A stretch of 64,000 bases of DNA from Frankia sp. AgB32 (GTDB lineage: Bacteria > Actinomycetota > Actinomycetes > Frankiales > Frankiaceae). The DNA lies in NCBI RefSeq assembly GCF_023243045.1, contig NZ_JALKFX010000007.1:46608-110607 (forward strand), given 5' to 3'. Made by a program: the position numbers and the translations under genes. Below are positions 8,939 through 17,439 of this stretch, piece after piece (positions within the stretch are counted from its first letter, which is position 1; each line of letters opens with the position of its first letter). The notes beneath the pieces were generated by a model. It made no database searches and was not told the origin of the DNA. It was given only the letters and a program-made list of their open reading frames with translations.

Positions 8939-9802
8939 GTGTCCGCAGCGGGATTCGCCGCTCCATGGCCGGGTCGTCGGGTACGTTCGACGAGAACCGA
9001 CCGAGAGGCGGCTGTGGCTGCGCAGGACTCCGGGGCGGGTTCCGACGCCGCCGGCGCCGCCGCCACCTCAGATGCTTCCGCCTGGGTGCCTCCGTCTTGG
9101 GAGGACGTGGTCCGCGAGCACGGCAACCGGGTGTACCGCCTGGCCTACCGCCTCACTGGCAACGCCCACGACGCCGAGGACCTCACCCAGGACGTCTTCG
9201 TGCGCGTCTTTCGATCCCTGGCTGACTACACGCCAGGCACCTTCGAGGGATGGCTGCACAGAATCACGACCAACCTCTTCCTGGACCGGGTCCGCCGGCA
9301 GCAGAAGATCCGCTTCGACGCGCTGCCGGAGGACACCGAGCGCCTCGCCGGCCGAGAGGCGAGCCCCGAGGCCGTCTACGCCGAGGCGCATCTCGACGCG
9401 GATGTGGAGGCGGCGCTCGCCGCGCTGCCGCCGGACTTCCGCGCCGCCGTCGTGCTGTGCGACATCGAGCAGCTCTCCTACGAGGAGATTGCCCAGACGC
9501 TCGGGGTCAAGCTGGGCACGGTGCGCAGCCGGATCTCCCGCGGTCGGGCGATGCTGCGTGCGGCGCTGGCGGACCGCGCCCCGCGCGGTGAGGGCGTCCT
9601 GCTGGCCGCCGAGAACGACGGTCTGGACGAGGTGCTGACCGGCCTTGCCGGCCGGCCCGCGGTGCCAGTACGCGGCGATCAGCCGGTCGCGGAGCCGGCC
9701 GGGCGTCGCGACCGGGACGACGGACGGGGCAGGATCGGGCGGCGGCGTGGGCCGGTGCCCGCCGGCGGCAAGGGTGGTGCTCCCGCGGAGCGGCCCGCGT
9801 GA
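8939..9802 (+). CDS. sigE: ECF RNA polymerase sigma factor SigE
   Basis: A 287-residue extracytoplasmic-function sigma factor. Region 2 is [21 protein letters not shown] through [16 protein letters not shown]. Region 4 is [19 protein letters not shown] followed by [10 protein letters not shown] (helix-turn-helix for the -35 element). A tail of about 80 residues rich in Gly/Arg/Pro extends beyond region 4. The GTG start is set by GGGAAGGGAG 9 bases upstream. It overlaps the anti-sigma gene by 4 bases (GTGA), so the two are translationally coupled. Order O-methyltransferase, sigE, rseA, htrA, tatB matches the mycobacterial SigE surface-stress locus. Confidence 0.93.
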   Translation: MSAAGFAAPWPGRRVRSTRTDREAAVAAQDSGAGSDAAGAAATSDASAWVPPSWEDVVREHGNRVYRLAYRLTGNAHDAEDLTQDVFVRVFRSLADYTPGTFEGWLHRITTNLFLDRVRRQQKIRFDALPEDTERLAGREASPEAVYAEAHLDADVEAALAALPPDFRAAVVLCDIEQLSYEEIAQTLGVKLGTVRSRISRGRAMLRAALADRAPRGEGVLLAAENDGLDEVLTGLAGRPAVPVRGDQPVAEPAGRRDRDDGRGRIGRRRGPVPAGGKGGAPAERPA

Positions 9803-10707
9803 CCGAGCACCTTGGTGACCGGGTCTCGCCGCTCATCGATCACCAGCTCGACCACGACGCGCGAGACCGCGCGCTGGCGCATCTTGCCGGCTGTGCGCGG
9901 TGCCAGGCGGAGGTGGCGGAGCTGCGCCGGGTCAAGGGCCTGCTGGTGGCCATGGAGGACCCGGCGATGTCGGGTGCCCTCGTCGCGCGGCTGTGCGGCA
10001 TCGGCGCCGAAACCGGGCCCCCGGCCCGACCCGGCGAACGACGCGGCGCCGCCGCCACTCGCGCCGCCGCCACTCGCGCCGCCGCCACTCGCGCCGCCGC
10101 CACTCGCGCCGCCGCCACTCGCGCCGTGGCCACTCGCGCCGTGGCCGCCGCCGGCCCAGCGCCTGGCGGCTCCGCCCGGCCCGGCGGACCGTCGGCGTCG
10201 GACGGGTCTTCCGGGTCCAGCGCCGCGCCCCCGCCCGAGGCGGCGTCCGCTCCGGGCCGGTCGCGGCTGGGGCTGGGGCTGGTGGAGCTGCCGGTGGCGC
10301 CGAACGGGCGGCCGCATCGCGGTGTCCGGCTGCGCCGCGGCACGCACACGCGGTCAGGCGGGCCCCCACGCGGCCCACGGGCAGGATCGGCCCGGCCGTC
10401 GAGGCCGGGCCGGCCCGGTGTGGGACCGTCGCCGGACAGTGCGCGTGGCCGGTCCCGCCGGCCGTCGCCGCCGCGGCTGCTGAGCGCCCCGAAGTCCAGT
10501 GTCCGCCGGACCCTGCTCGGCTCGGCCGCGCTGTTGGTTCTCGCCGTGACCGGCGCCGCCATGACGGACAACGGGGGCAACGCCCGTCCGGGTGGTTCGG
10601 TCGCCGTGCCGACGGTTTCGTCCGTGGTGGCGCCGGGTCAGCCGACGGGAGGATCACTCCGGTTGATCCCGATGTTCACTCCGGTGCGTGTATCGCTGCG
10701 GCGATGA
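9799..10707 (+). CDS. rseA: Zinc-binding anti-sigma factor, RseA-like
   Basis: A 302-residue protein expected to hold SigE inactive. The N-terminal ZAS motif is clear: H28, C32 and C35 in HLAGCARCQ. Residues about 83-117 are an alanine/threonine/arginine tandem repeat, followed by a long Pro/Gly/Arg-rich stretch. A hydrophobic segment (about 237-255, [17 protein letters not shown]) suggests a membrane anchor near the C-terminus. It is roughly twice the length of the mycobacterial protein (about 150 residues), the extra being low-complexity sequence. The 4-base overlap with sigE fits a sigma/anti-sigma pair. Confidence 0.85.
   Translation: MTEHLGDRVSPLIDHQLDHDARDRALAHLAGCARCQAEVAELRRVKGLLVAMEDPAMSGALVARLCGIGAETGPPARPGERRGAAATRAAATRAAATRAAATRAAATRAVATRAVAAAGPAPGGSARPGGPSASDGSSGSSAAPPPEAASAPGRSRLGLGLVELPVAPNGRPHRGVRLRRGTHTRSGGPPRGPRAGSARPSRPGRPGVGPSPDSARGRSRRPSPPRLLSAPKSSVRRTLLGSAALLVLAVTGAAMTDNGGNARPGGSVAVPTVSSVVAPGQPTGGSLRLIPMFTPVRVSLRR
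10047..10151 (+). repeat. 15-bp in-frame tandem repeat inside rseA
   Basis: The unit GCCGCCGCCACTCGC occurs about five times almost perfectly, then continues as two diverged units (GCCGTGGCCACTCGC type). It encodes [10 protein letters not shown] repeats between the zinc finger and the membrane anchor. The unit is a multiple of three, so copy number could vary without breaking the protein. Confidence 0.9.
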
Positions 10708-11065
10708 CACTCGACCGATCTTCTTCGCCAGTTCATATCGACTGAACGTCACGGAAATCTTTGTGGTGCACGGGCGCCCGGCCCGTCCAGGCGGGGATCG
10801 CCGCCGATGCTGCTCCGGGGGTGCCTCCAGGTGGGGGCCACCGTGCGGGTGTCCACCCGGACGGGTTTTCCCGGTGATGTGCCTGTGGCTGAACGTTGAT
10901 ACTCGATACTGAAGAAGTCTTTTTCGGACTGTTCTGGCGCAGAGGTCTCCTCTGCTGTGATGTGAGGCTTTACCGTGTTACCCGCTCGGAGTCGTTGCGA
11001 GTCTCCTGGGTGGAACCGGATGCCGGCGTTCCACCGGGTCGTGATGAATCGGGTCGGGAGGTCGT
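10708..11065. other. rseA-htrA intergenic region
   Basis: This 358-bp gap has no convincing gene. GGGAG at about 11057-11061 is the htrA ribosome-binding site. A short imperfect dyad (GTGGAAC...GTTCCAC, around 11012-11035) lies just before it and could be an operator or part of the leader. The gap suggests htrA has its own promoter rather than depending only on the sigE-rseA transcript. Confidence 0.5.
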
Positions 11066-13693
11066 GTGGATGGCAGCGCCCACGAGGCGGCGGTCGCGAG
11101 TGTTGATCAGTTCGATGCGCCGGTAAGACCTCGGCGGCTGGAACGATCCACCCCGGTCGCTGCCGCGTCCGGCTCGCCTGCCCAGGCCCGCGGCCCGTCC
11201 GACAGCGTCCACGGCCCCGCCGGCCGGGCGCTGAACAACCCGGGCAACGGCGGCGGTCAGGTCACGGAGGATCGCGCTGATCCGGCGGATGCGCCGGTTC
11301 CGGACCGCCCGGGGGGTGGCGATGACCAGGGCGATGATCAGGGCGCTGTGCACCGCGCCGACGCGCCCGGCGACCCAGGCCGCGGCGACGCGGAGGGCGA
11401 CGGCGACGGTCAGGACCCGACCGCTCGCGCGCCCGACCGGAGTGGCGGAGTGTCATCCCGCGGTGGTGGGTCGTCCCGCGGCGAGGTGACCATCCCGTCG
11501 GCGTCGCGACCCGCCAACCCGCCCCGCTCGTTCAGCCCACCCCCACCCCCGTCAGCGCCGACGCCGGCCGGCGCGGGCCCCGGCACCGAGAGTGTCTCGG
11601 TGGCGGTCCCGGGCGCCGTGCCCACCGGCCCGGCGCCCGCTGACCCGCCGGCAGAGCGTCCGCCGGCAGAGCGTCCGCGGAACGTGGGTCGGGAGACACC
11701 GGCCCGGCCGGTCGCGAACTCGGCCGAGACGGGCTCTGCCGGCCCGGAGCGGACGGGGACGGACGCCCTCCGCAGGGATCGCCGGTCGGATCTGGCCCAT
11801 CTGGTGGGCGAACGATCGGGGCCACCCCGGTCCGAAGCGGCGGCGCCGGATGCCGGCGTGCTGCTGGACGTGGCTGACGGGGATGTGGGTGATCGTGGCC
11901 GGGACGGCTCCGACCGGAACGGCTCCACCGGCGTGGCACCGACGGACGACGCCGCGGGTGCGGGCTGGTTGGTGCCCCGTCGGCCGTCTGTGCCGCCGCC
12001 GGGTGAGGGCGGGGACCGGACACGCACGGCGCAGCAGGGCCCACGTCACGGCCGGCATTCCGGGCGTAGCGGCGGGGTCGGCGCGCCGGTGACCGCCGAG
12101 GGACCGGAACGGACCGGGCGCGGTGGCGGGCGGGCGTGGAGCCTGCGGGCCAGCGCCGAACGGGTGGCGCCCGCGATGCTCGGCAGATCCGCGGCGTCGG
12201 AGGGGCCGGCCAGCCGGGTCGAGCGCCCGGCGTCGGCGGCGCGCGGTGTCGAGTCCAGGTCAGCGCACTCCGGATCGTCACCGTCCGGCGGGCCGTCAGC
12301 GGGCTCCGCGGCCGGTGTCTCCGAGGTCGCCGGCCGTCTCGGCGGCCGGGACGCGACGGCGGACGCCGATCGGGTGTATCGCGCCCGCCGCGGCGGCGGG
12401 ACCGTGACCATGCTGCGGCCGGGCGGCTCCGGACGGTCGGTGGACGGCGGCGCCGAGGGGTCTGTCGCGGTCGACCCGTTCCTCGACCTGGATGGCGACC
12501 GGGCCCACGACGCCGGGTCGTCGGCGGCCGGGGACAGGCGACAGACGCCTGGTCGGGCGGTGGCGGGACTGACCGGGCGGCCGGTCCAGCTCGGCTGGCG
12601 GGTGCTGCTGGCCTGCCTGCTCACCGCGGCGCTGCTCGGCGGCGGGGTCGGCGGGTTGTTCGTGTCCATCACCACCGGTGACACCACGGTGCAGCCGGTG
12701 AAGACGCTGGGTGTCGGCGACCCGGCGCCGGTCACCGATCGCCGATCGGTCGCCGCGATCGCGGCCGCGGCGCTGCCCACCGTGGTGACGATCGACGTCG
12801 GCGATGCCGGCGGCGACGGCGGCACGGGCTCCGGCGTGATCATCGGGTCGGACGGTTTCATCCTTACGAACAACCACGTCATCGCGCCCGCGGTCGCCTC
12901 CGGCTCACCGATCTCGGTCCGTCTGTACCAGGAGTTCGGCCAGATCCCCGCCCAGCTGGTCGGCCGGGATCCGCAGACCGATCTCGCCGTGCTGCGGATC
13001 ACGACCACGTCCCACCTGCCGGCGGCGACCCTCGGCCAGTCCGGTTCCCTGGTCGTCGGGGCTCCGGTGGTGGCCATCGGCGCGCCGCTCGGGCTGTCCG
13101 GGACGGTCACGACCGGCGTGGTCAGCGCCCTGGACCGCAATCCGACCGTGCCGGCCGGCGAGGGGGTCGATCCGACGGTCCTCATCGGTGCCATCCAGAT
13201 CGACGCGGCGATCAACCCGGGCAACTCCGGCGGCCCGCTGCTCGACGCGCTGGGCCAGGTCGTCGGGATCAACGCGGCGATCGCCGCGGTGCCCGGGCAC
13301 GAGGACCAGACCCAGAGCGGCAGCATCGGCGTGGGCTTCGCCATCCCGATCGACTTCGCCCGCTCCGTCGCCCAGGAGATCATCTCGACCGGCCGGGCCA
13401 CGCATCCGTATGTCGGCGCGTCCTCGGCCACGATCACCGCCGGGGAGGCGGCCGCGACCGGTGGGGTGGCGGGGGCCCGGATCGTGGCCACGGTTCCGGA
13501 CGGACCGGCGGCGCGCGCGGGGCTGCGGCCCGGCGATGTCGTCACCCGGATCGACACGAGCACGATCCGCGGGACGAACGATCTTATCGTGGCGGCACGG
13601 CTGCACCGCGTGGGCGACCGGGTGTCGGTCACCTACGTGCGGCAGGGAGCTACCGAAACGGCGCAGATGACACTGCAGGAACAACAAGGGTGA
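11066..13693 (+). CDS. htrA: HtrA/DegP-type serine protease with long disordered N-terminus
   Basis: An 875-residue membrane-anchored trypsin-like protease for envelope protein quality control. Residues 1 to about 510 are low-complexity and presumably cytoplasmic. One transmembrane helix follows (VLLACLLTAALLGGGVGGLF). The protease domain has the triad H604 (TNNHVIAP), D639 (PQTDLAVLRI) and S721 (NPGNSGGPLLD). A PDZ domain occupies about 775-870 (GPAARAGLRPGDVVTRID). The GTG start has GGGAG 5 bases upstream. Mycobacterial HtrA (Rv1223) has the same order but a much shorter N-terminal region. Its location after sigE-rseA implies induction by envelope stress. Confidence 0.93.
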   Translation: MDGSAHEAAVASVDQFDAPVRPRRLERSTPVAAASGSPAQARGPSDSVHGPAGRALNNPGNGGGQVTEDRADPADAPVPDRPGGGDDQGDDQGAVHRADAPGDPGRGDAEGDGDGQDPTARAPDRSGGVSSRGGGSSRGEVTIPSASRPANPPRSFSPPPPPSAPTPAGAGPGTESVSVAVPGAVPTGPAPADPPAERPPAERPRNVGRETPARPVANSAETGSAGPERTGTDALRRDRRSDLAHLVGERSGPPRSEAAAPDAGVLLDVADGDVGDRGRDGSDRNGSTGVAPTDDAAGAGWLVPRRPSVPPPGEGGDRTRTAQQGPRHGRHSGRSGGVGAPVTAEGPERTGRGGGRAWSLRASAERVAPAMLGRSAASEGPASRVERPASAARGVESRSAHSGSSPSGGPSAGSAAGVSEVAGRLGGRDATADADRVYRARRGGGTVTMLRPGGSGRSVDGGAEGSVAVDPFLDLDGDRAHDAGSSAAGDRRQTPGRAVAGLTGRPVQLGWRVLLACLLTAALLGGGVGGLFVSITTGDTTVQPVKTLGVGDPAPVTDRRSVAAIAAAALPTVVTIDVGDAGGDGGTGSGVIIGSDGFILTNNHVIAPAVASGSPISVRLYQEFGQIPAQLVGRDPQTDLAVLRITTTSHLPAATLGQSGSLVVGAPVVAIGAPLGLSGTVTTGVVSALDRNPTVPAGEGVDPTVLIGAIQIDAAINPGNSGGPLLDALGQVVGINAAIAAVPGHEDQTQSGSIGVGFAIPIDFARSVAQEIISTGRATHPYVGASSATITAGEAAATGGVAGARIVATVPDGPAARAGLRPGDVVTRIDTSTIRGTNDLIVAARLHRVGDRVSVTYVRQGATETAQMTLQEQQG

Positions 13694-13759
13694 GTATCCG
13701 ACACCTTTTCGTTGCCCGGCGGCCTCTCCCGGCAACACCGGGGGAGGTACGCTCAGCCC

Positions 13760-14269
13760 GTGTTCAACGGTGTCGGGTGGGGTGAAGTCGTTGTCCTGCT
13801 GCTGATCGGGCTGTTCGTCTTCGGCCCCGACCGGCTGCCCAAGGCCGCCCAGGACGCGGGGCGGATGCTGCGTCAGCTCCGCCAGATGGCGAACGGGATG
13901 CGCAACGACCTGCGTTCGGAGCTCGGCCCCGAGTTCGACGATCTCGACATCCGCGACCTGCATCCGAAGACCTTCGTCCGCAAGCACCTGTTCGACGACG
14001 AGCCGATCCCGCCGTACCTCACCAAGCGCAGCTCGCTGGACGCGCTGCTGCTGGGAGACGACACCCCGGCCACCCCGTCGCTGACCAAGTCCTCCTTGCA
14101 GAAGGACCCCGTCGCGGGCCGACCCGCGGTCGACGGCGTCGCGTCGCCGACGTCCCCGCTGCTGTCGAAGTCCGCCTCGGTGAAGGCGATCGCCCCCCGG
14201 TCCGTGCCCGCGCAGCCGAGCCCCCCGACCGACGCCGGCCCGGTCCCGTTCGACCCCGACACCACCTGA
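13760..14269 (+). CDS. tatB: Twin-arginine translocase subunit TatB
   Basis: A 169-residue Sec-independent translocase protein. It starts MFNGVGWGEVVVLLLIGLFV: a short N-terminal membrane helix, the FGPDRLP hinge, then an amphipathic helix (KAAQDAGRMLRQLRQMA) and a charged tail. TatB helps receive folded Tat substrates; the PhoD protein at 28.8-30.5 kb is a likely client. The GTG start is preceded by GGGGAGG (13741-13747); the frame is open to 13712. It follows htrA by 66 bases. Confidence 0.92.
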   Translation: MFNGVGWGEVVVLLLIGLFVFGPDRLPKAAQDAGRMLRQLRQMANGMRNDLRSELGPEFDDLDIRDLHPKTFVRKHLFDDEPIPPYLTKRSSLDALLLGDDTPATPSLTKSSLQKDPVAGRPAVDGVASPTSPLLSKSASVKAIAPRSVPAQPSPPTDAGPVPFDPDTT

Positions 14270-14280
14270 CCGACGCCGCT

Positions 14281-14444
14281 GGGCAGCGTCCGGGCGATCT
14301 TGCTTGTGGGTGAGTCGTCTCTGTGTGGGCTGTGGTCTGGTTGGCAGGTCGGGTTCCGTGGAGGGGCCCGGCCGCGCTGCCGACCGGTCGCTGTGCAGGG
14401 GTAGGTGCCCGGATGCCCTCACCGTGATCGGCCGGACACGACCT
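14281..14444 (-). mobile_element. MITE-like inverted-repeat element, copy B
   Basis: A 164-bp non-coding copy in the opposite orientation to A and C. Its right boundary reads GATCGGCCGGACACGACCT (14426-14444), the exact complement of the left end of copy C. The other end (14281-14293) matches the terminal repeat at 9 of 13 positions. The shared core lies at about 14337-14364. It occupies the gap between tatB and the mrp terminator. Compared with copy C it lacks about 120 internal bases. Confidence 0.8.
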
Positions 14445-14527
14445 GGCGCCCTCGCAAAGACCGCACATCCCGTTCTGCGCGGCGGCGGGTGACAGCTTGC
14501 GGGGATCCGGTCGGTCGGTTCCGGTTG

Positions 14528-14570
14528 CCGTGCCCGTCCGGCGGGGTCAGGCCCTGCCGGACGGGCACGG
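14528..14570 (-). terminator. Hairpin terminator downstream of mrp
   Basis: A perfect 15-bp inverted repeat (CCGTGCCCGTCCGGC at 14528-14542 and its complement at 14556-14570) with a 13-base loop. It starts 6 bases past the mrp stop codon. There is no T-run, as is common for high-GC actinobacterial terminators. Confidence 0.8.
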
Positions 14571-14576
14571 CCGAGG

Positions 14577-15719
14577 TCAGCGGCCGGCCGGAGTCAGGTT
14601 GAGACTGCGGCCCGCGAGTCCGCGGGAGCGGTAGGTGAGGCGCTCGGCGACCGCCCGCAGCGCCTTGCTCGCCTCGCTGTCGGGCTCGCCGACGACGAGC
14701 GGCACGCCGTTGTCGCCACCTTCGCGCAGCCGGACGTCCACCGGGATCTGCGCCATCAGCGGCACGTCGTGGCCGAGCACGCGGGTGAGCCGTTCGGCGA
14801 CCGCCGCTCCACCGCCGGAACCGAACACGTCCACCCGCTCCCCGCAGTGCGGGCAGGGCAGCCAGGCCATGTTCTCGACGACACCGACGACGTTCTGCCG
14901 GGTCTGCACGGCGATCGTGCCGGCACGCTCGGCCACCTCGGTCGCGGCGAGCTGCGGCGTGGTGACGACCAGCAGCTCGGAGGACGGCACGAGCTGCGCG
15001 AGCGAGATCGCGATGTCCCCGGTGCCGGGCGGCAGGTCCAGCAGCAGGACGTCGAGGTCACCCCAGAAGACGTCGGACAGGAACTGCTCCAGGGCCCGGT
15101 GCAGCATCGGCCCGCGCCAGGTGACCGGCTCGTTCCCGCGGGTGAACATGCCGGTGGAGATGACCCGCACCCCGTGTGCCTGGGGCGGCATGATCATTTT
15201 TTCCACCTGGGTCGGCGGCCGGTCGATGCCCAGCATGCGCGGGACGGAGTGACCGTAGATGTCCGCGTCGAGCACACCGACGGCGAGGCCCGAGCGGGCC
15301 ATCGCGGCGGCCAGGTTCACAGTGATCGAGGACTTGCCGACGCCGCCCTTGCCGCTGGCGACGCCGTACACCCTGGTCATCGACCCCGGTTGGGCGAACG
15401 GGATCGCCTTGGGCGCGACACCGCCACGCAGCTTGGTGTGCAGGGCCGTGCGCTGCTCGTCGTTCATGACCTGGAGGTCGACCCGGACGGCACGCACCCC
15501 CTCCACAGCGCTGACCGCGCGGCTCACGCGGCTGATGATCTCATCGCGCATCGGACAGCCCGACACGGTGAGCAGCACCGTGACGTCGACCGAGCCGTCG
15601 TCGAGTACGTGGACCGACGAGACCATGTCCAGCTCCGTGATGGGGCGGCCGATCTCGGGATCGTGCACCGTCGCCAGAGCCGACTGGATCGCGTCGGAGG
15701 AAGGCCGGGATGGGGACAA
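14577..15719 (-). CDS. mrp: Mrp/ApbC-type iron-sulfur cluster carrier ATPase
   Basis: A 380-residue P-loop ATPase that carries Fe-S clusters to apo-proteins. The N-terminal MIP18/DUF59 domain (about 1-95, ATVHDPEIGRPITELDM) is followed by the deviant Walker A VASGKGGVGKSS, a DADIYGHS switch, DLPPGTGD and the cluster-binding CPHC. The start is inferred as TTG 15719, preceded by GAGG, because the domain begins at once; the frame is open to 16406 but the extension is low-complexity. It ends at a strong hairpin. Orthologous to Rv1229c in the same neighbourhood. Confidence 0.9.
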   Translation of the reverse strand: MSPSRPSSDAIQSALATVHDPEIGRPITELDMVSSVHVLDDGSVDVTVLLTVSGCPMRDEIISRVSRAVSAVEGVRAVRVDLQVMNDEQRTALHTKLRGGVAPKAIPFAQPGSMTRVYGVASGKGGVGKSSITVNLAAAMARSGLAVGVLDADIYGHSVPRMLGIDRPPTQVEKMIMPPQAHGVRVISTGMFTRGNEPVTWRGPMLHRALEQFLSDVFWGDLDVLLLDLPPGTGDIAISLAQLVPSSELLVVTTPQLAATEVAERAGTIAVQTRQNVVGVVENMAWLPCPHCGERVDVFGSGGGAAVAERLTRVLGHDVPLMAQIPVDVRLREGGDNGVPLVVGEPDSEASKALRAVAERLTYRSRGLAGRSLNLTPAGR

Positions 15720-15986
15720 GGGAAACCTCAGTCGCTGATTGGCATCAGAGATGCAGCCTTCGGGCCGCCTGTGGCTCCACGATAGCCCGCGGCGGGCCCG
15801 GCAGCGCCCGGCCGGCACCCCGGTGTGACCGGCCCGGCGACCCGCAACACAGCCAGGGCCGCCTCGCCACCTGGATGTCGTCTGGACGACGTTTACGGGA
15901 CTTTGTACGCCGGCCCGGACTGTTGTGAGGAAGGGGGAGAGGCGACACGGCGGCATAGGCTGATCGAGGCGGCAGCGGGAGGGCGC

Positions 15987-16499
15987 ATGGTGGTCAAGGA
16001 GATATTGGGCGCCAGTTCGGAGACGGACGTCGACTGGGTGGACGCGCGCGGCATGCGGGCCTGGCGGTCGCTGCTGCAGGCGCACGCGCACATCACCCGG
16101 GTGCTGGAGGCGGAGCTGGAGGCAGCGCACCAGCTGCCGCTGGCCTCCTACGACGTCCTGGTCCAGCTCGCCGAGGCGCCGGGCCGTGAGCTGCGGATGA
16201 GTGAACTCGCTCAGGCGGTGCTGCTGTCCCGCAGCGGCCTGACCCGCCTGGTCGACCGGATGGAACGGGAGGGACTGGTCGTCCGGCGCGCCTGTCCGTC
16301 CGACGCGCGGGGCACGCTGGCCACCCTCACCCCGGCGGGGCTCGACCGGTTGCGGGACGCCTCCGGCACGCATCTGAAAGGCGTCGGCCGGCACGTGCTG
16401 TCCCATTTCAGCCGGGCGGAGCAGGAGCTGCTCGCCGACCTGCTCGGGCGGCTGAACCCGCAGTCCGTCGAGCGCCGCGATGCCCGGGAGAGCGCCTGA
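15987..16499 (+). CDS. MarR-family transcriptional regulator
   Basis: A 170-residue winged-helix regulator. After an N-terminal dimerisation helix it shows the MarR DNA-binding domain: LRMSELAQAVLLSRSGLTRLVDRMEREGLV (recognition helix) and a beta wing with RRACPSDARGTLATLT. CGGGAGGG sits 4-8 bases before ATG 15987; the frame is open to 15825 but lacks a better start. It is divergent from mrp across about 270 bases that should hold both promoters. The ligand is unknown. Confidence 0.88.
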   Translation: MVVKEILGASSETDVDWVDARGMRAWRSLLQAHAHITRVLEAELEAAHQLPLASYDVLVQLAEAPGRELRMSELAQAVLLSRSGLTRLVDRMEREGLVVRRACPSDARGTLATLTPAGLDRLRDASGTHLKGVGRHVLSHFSRAEQELLADLLGRLNPQSVERRDARESA

Positions 16500-16501
16500 C
16501 C

Positions 16502-16533
16502 CACCGCGGCGGCGGTCTCAGGCCGCCGCGGTG
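16502..16533. terminator. Bidirectional hairpin between MarR and PHP genes
   Basis: A perfect 12-bp inverted repeat CACCGCGGCGGC (16502-16513) pairs with its complement at 16522-16533 across an 8-base loop. It lies directly after the MarR stop and includes the PHP-gene stop codon, so it can terminate both convergent genes. Confidence 0.75.
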
Positions 16534-17378
16534 ATCGGCGCGGCGCCGCACGCCGCCGCGACCAGCCGCTGGTAGGCCGCGGGAGAGGTCGACTCGGCGC
16601 CGAGGCCCTGGGGTTTGCTGCTGCCGTGGAAGTCGCTGGAACCCGTCACGACCAGGTCGAGGTCGGCGGCGAGAGCGCGCAGGCGGCGCCGCTCGTCGCC
16701 GTCGTGGTCGGGATGGTCCACCTCCAGGCCGGTGAGTCCGGCGCCGGCCATCCGTTCGATCACCTCCGGCCCGACGGTGACGCCGCGGCGGCTCGCGAAG
16801 GGATGCGCGAACACGCTGACCCCGCCGGCCTGGCGAATCAGCCGCAGCGTCTCCCAGACGTCCGGCTGCCACTTGCCGACCCAGTAGGGCCCGCCGGTGC
16901 CGATCCACTCGCGGCTGAACGCCGCCGACACCGTCGGCACCAGCCCGGCCTCGACCATGGCCGCCGCGACGTGCGGGCGCCCGACCGTCCCCGCGGCCAG
17001 CTCGCTGACCCGTTCCCAGGTCACCTGGTGACCGTCGGTGGCGAGCAGGCGCACCATCTGGCGGGCGCGGGTCGCCCGGTGTTCGCGGATCTGGGCGCGC
17101 ACCGCGGCGAACGCGGGCTCGGTGGCGTCGAAGAGGTAGGCGAGCACGTGCAGCGAGACCGACCGGCCGGCGACCTCGACGAAACAGGAGATCTCCGCGC
17201 CCGGTAGGAGGGTGAGCCCGGCCGGCAGCGCGGCGGCGGCGCGGGCGTGACCGGCGGTCGTGTCGTGGTCGGTCAGCGCCACCACGGTCAGACCGGCGTC
17301 GGCGGCGAGGCGCATCAGATCGTCCGGCTCGACCAGTCCGTCGGACGCCGTGGAGTGGGTGTGCAGGTCGATGCTCAC
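16518..17378 (-). CDS. PHP-domain phosphoesterase
   Basis: A 286-residue metal-dependent phosphoesterase of the PHP family. The metal ligands are visible: DLHTHSTASDG at the N-terminus, ALTDHDTT, E in PGAEIS, VFAHPF and GSSDFHG. The size and motif order fit the YciV/TrpH-type single-domain group. Members include 3',5'-nucleotide bisphosphate phosphatases and the 5'-3' exoribonuclease RNase AM. The exact substrate here is not determined. Confidence 0.85.
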   Translation of the reverse strand: MSIDLHTHSTASDGLVEPDDLMRLAADAGLTVVALTDHDTTAGHARAAAALPAGLTLLPGAEISCFVEVAGRSVSLHVLAYLFDATEPAFAAVRAQIREHRATRARQMVRLLATDGHQVTWERVSELAAGTVGRPHVAAAMVEAGLVPTVSAAFSREWIGTGGPYWVGKWQPDVWETLRLIRQAGGVSVFAHPFASRRGVTVGPEVIERMAGAGLTGLEVDHPDHDGDERRRLRALAADLDLVVTGSSDFHGSSKPQGLGAESTSPAAYQRLVAAACGAAPITAAA

Positions 17379-17439
17379 CCGGTCATGCTGGCAGCCGCAC
17401 CCGGGTGAGCGCGGCGACTTCCTCCCGGGCGGGCCGGTC

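Noticed and set aside
10047..10151. Possible CRISPR-like array
   Set aside because: Units are 15 bp, contiguous and in frame within rseA, with no spacers and no cas genes. The stand-alone PD-(D/E)XK nuclease at 38.35 kb also lacks cas neighbours.
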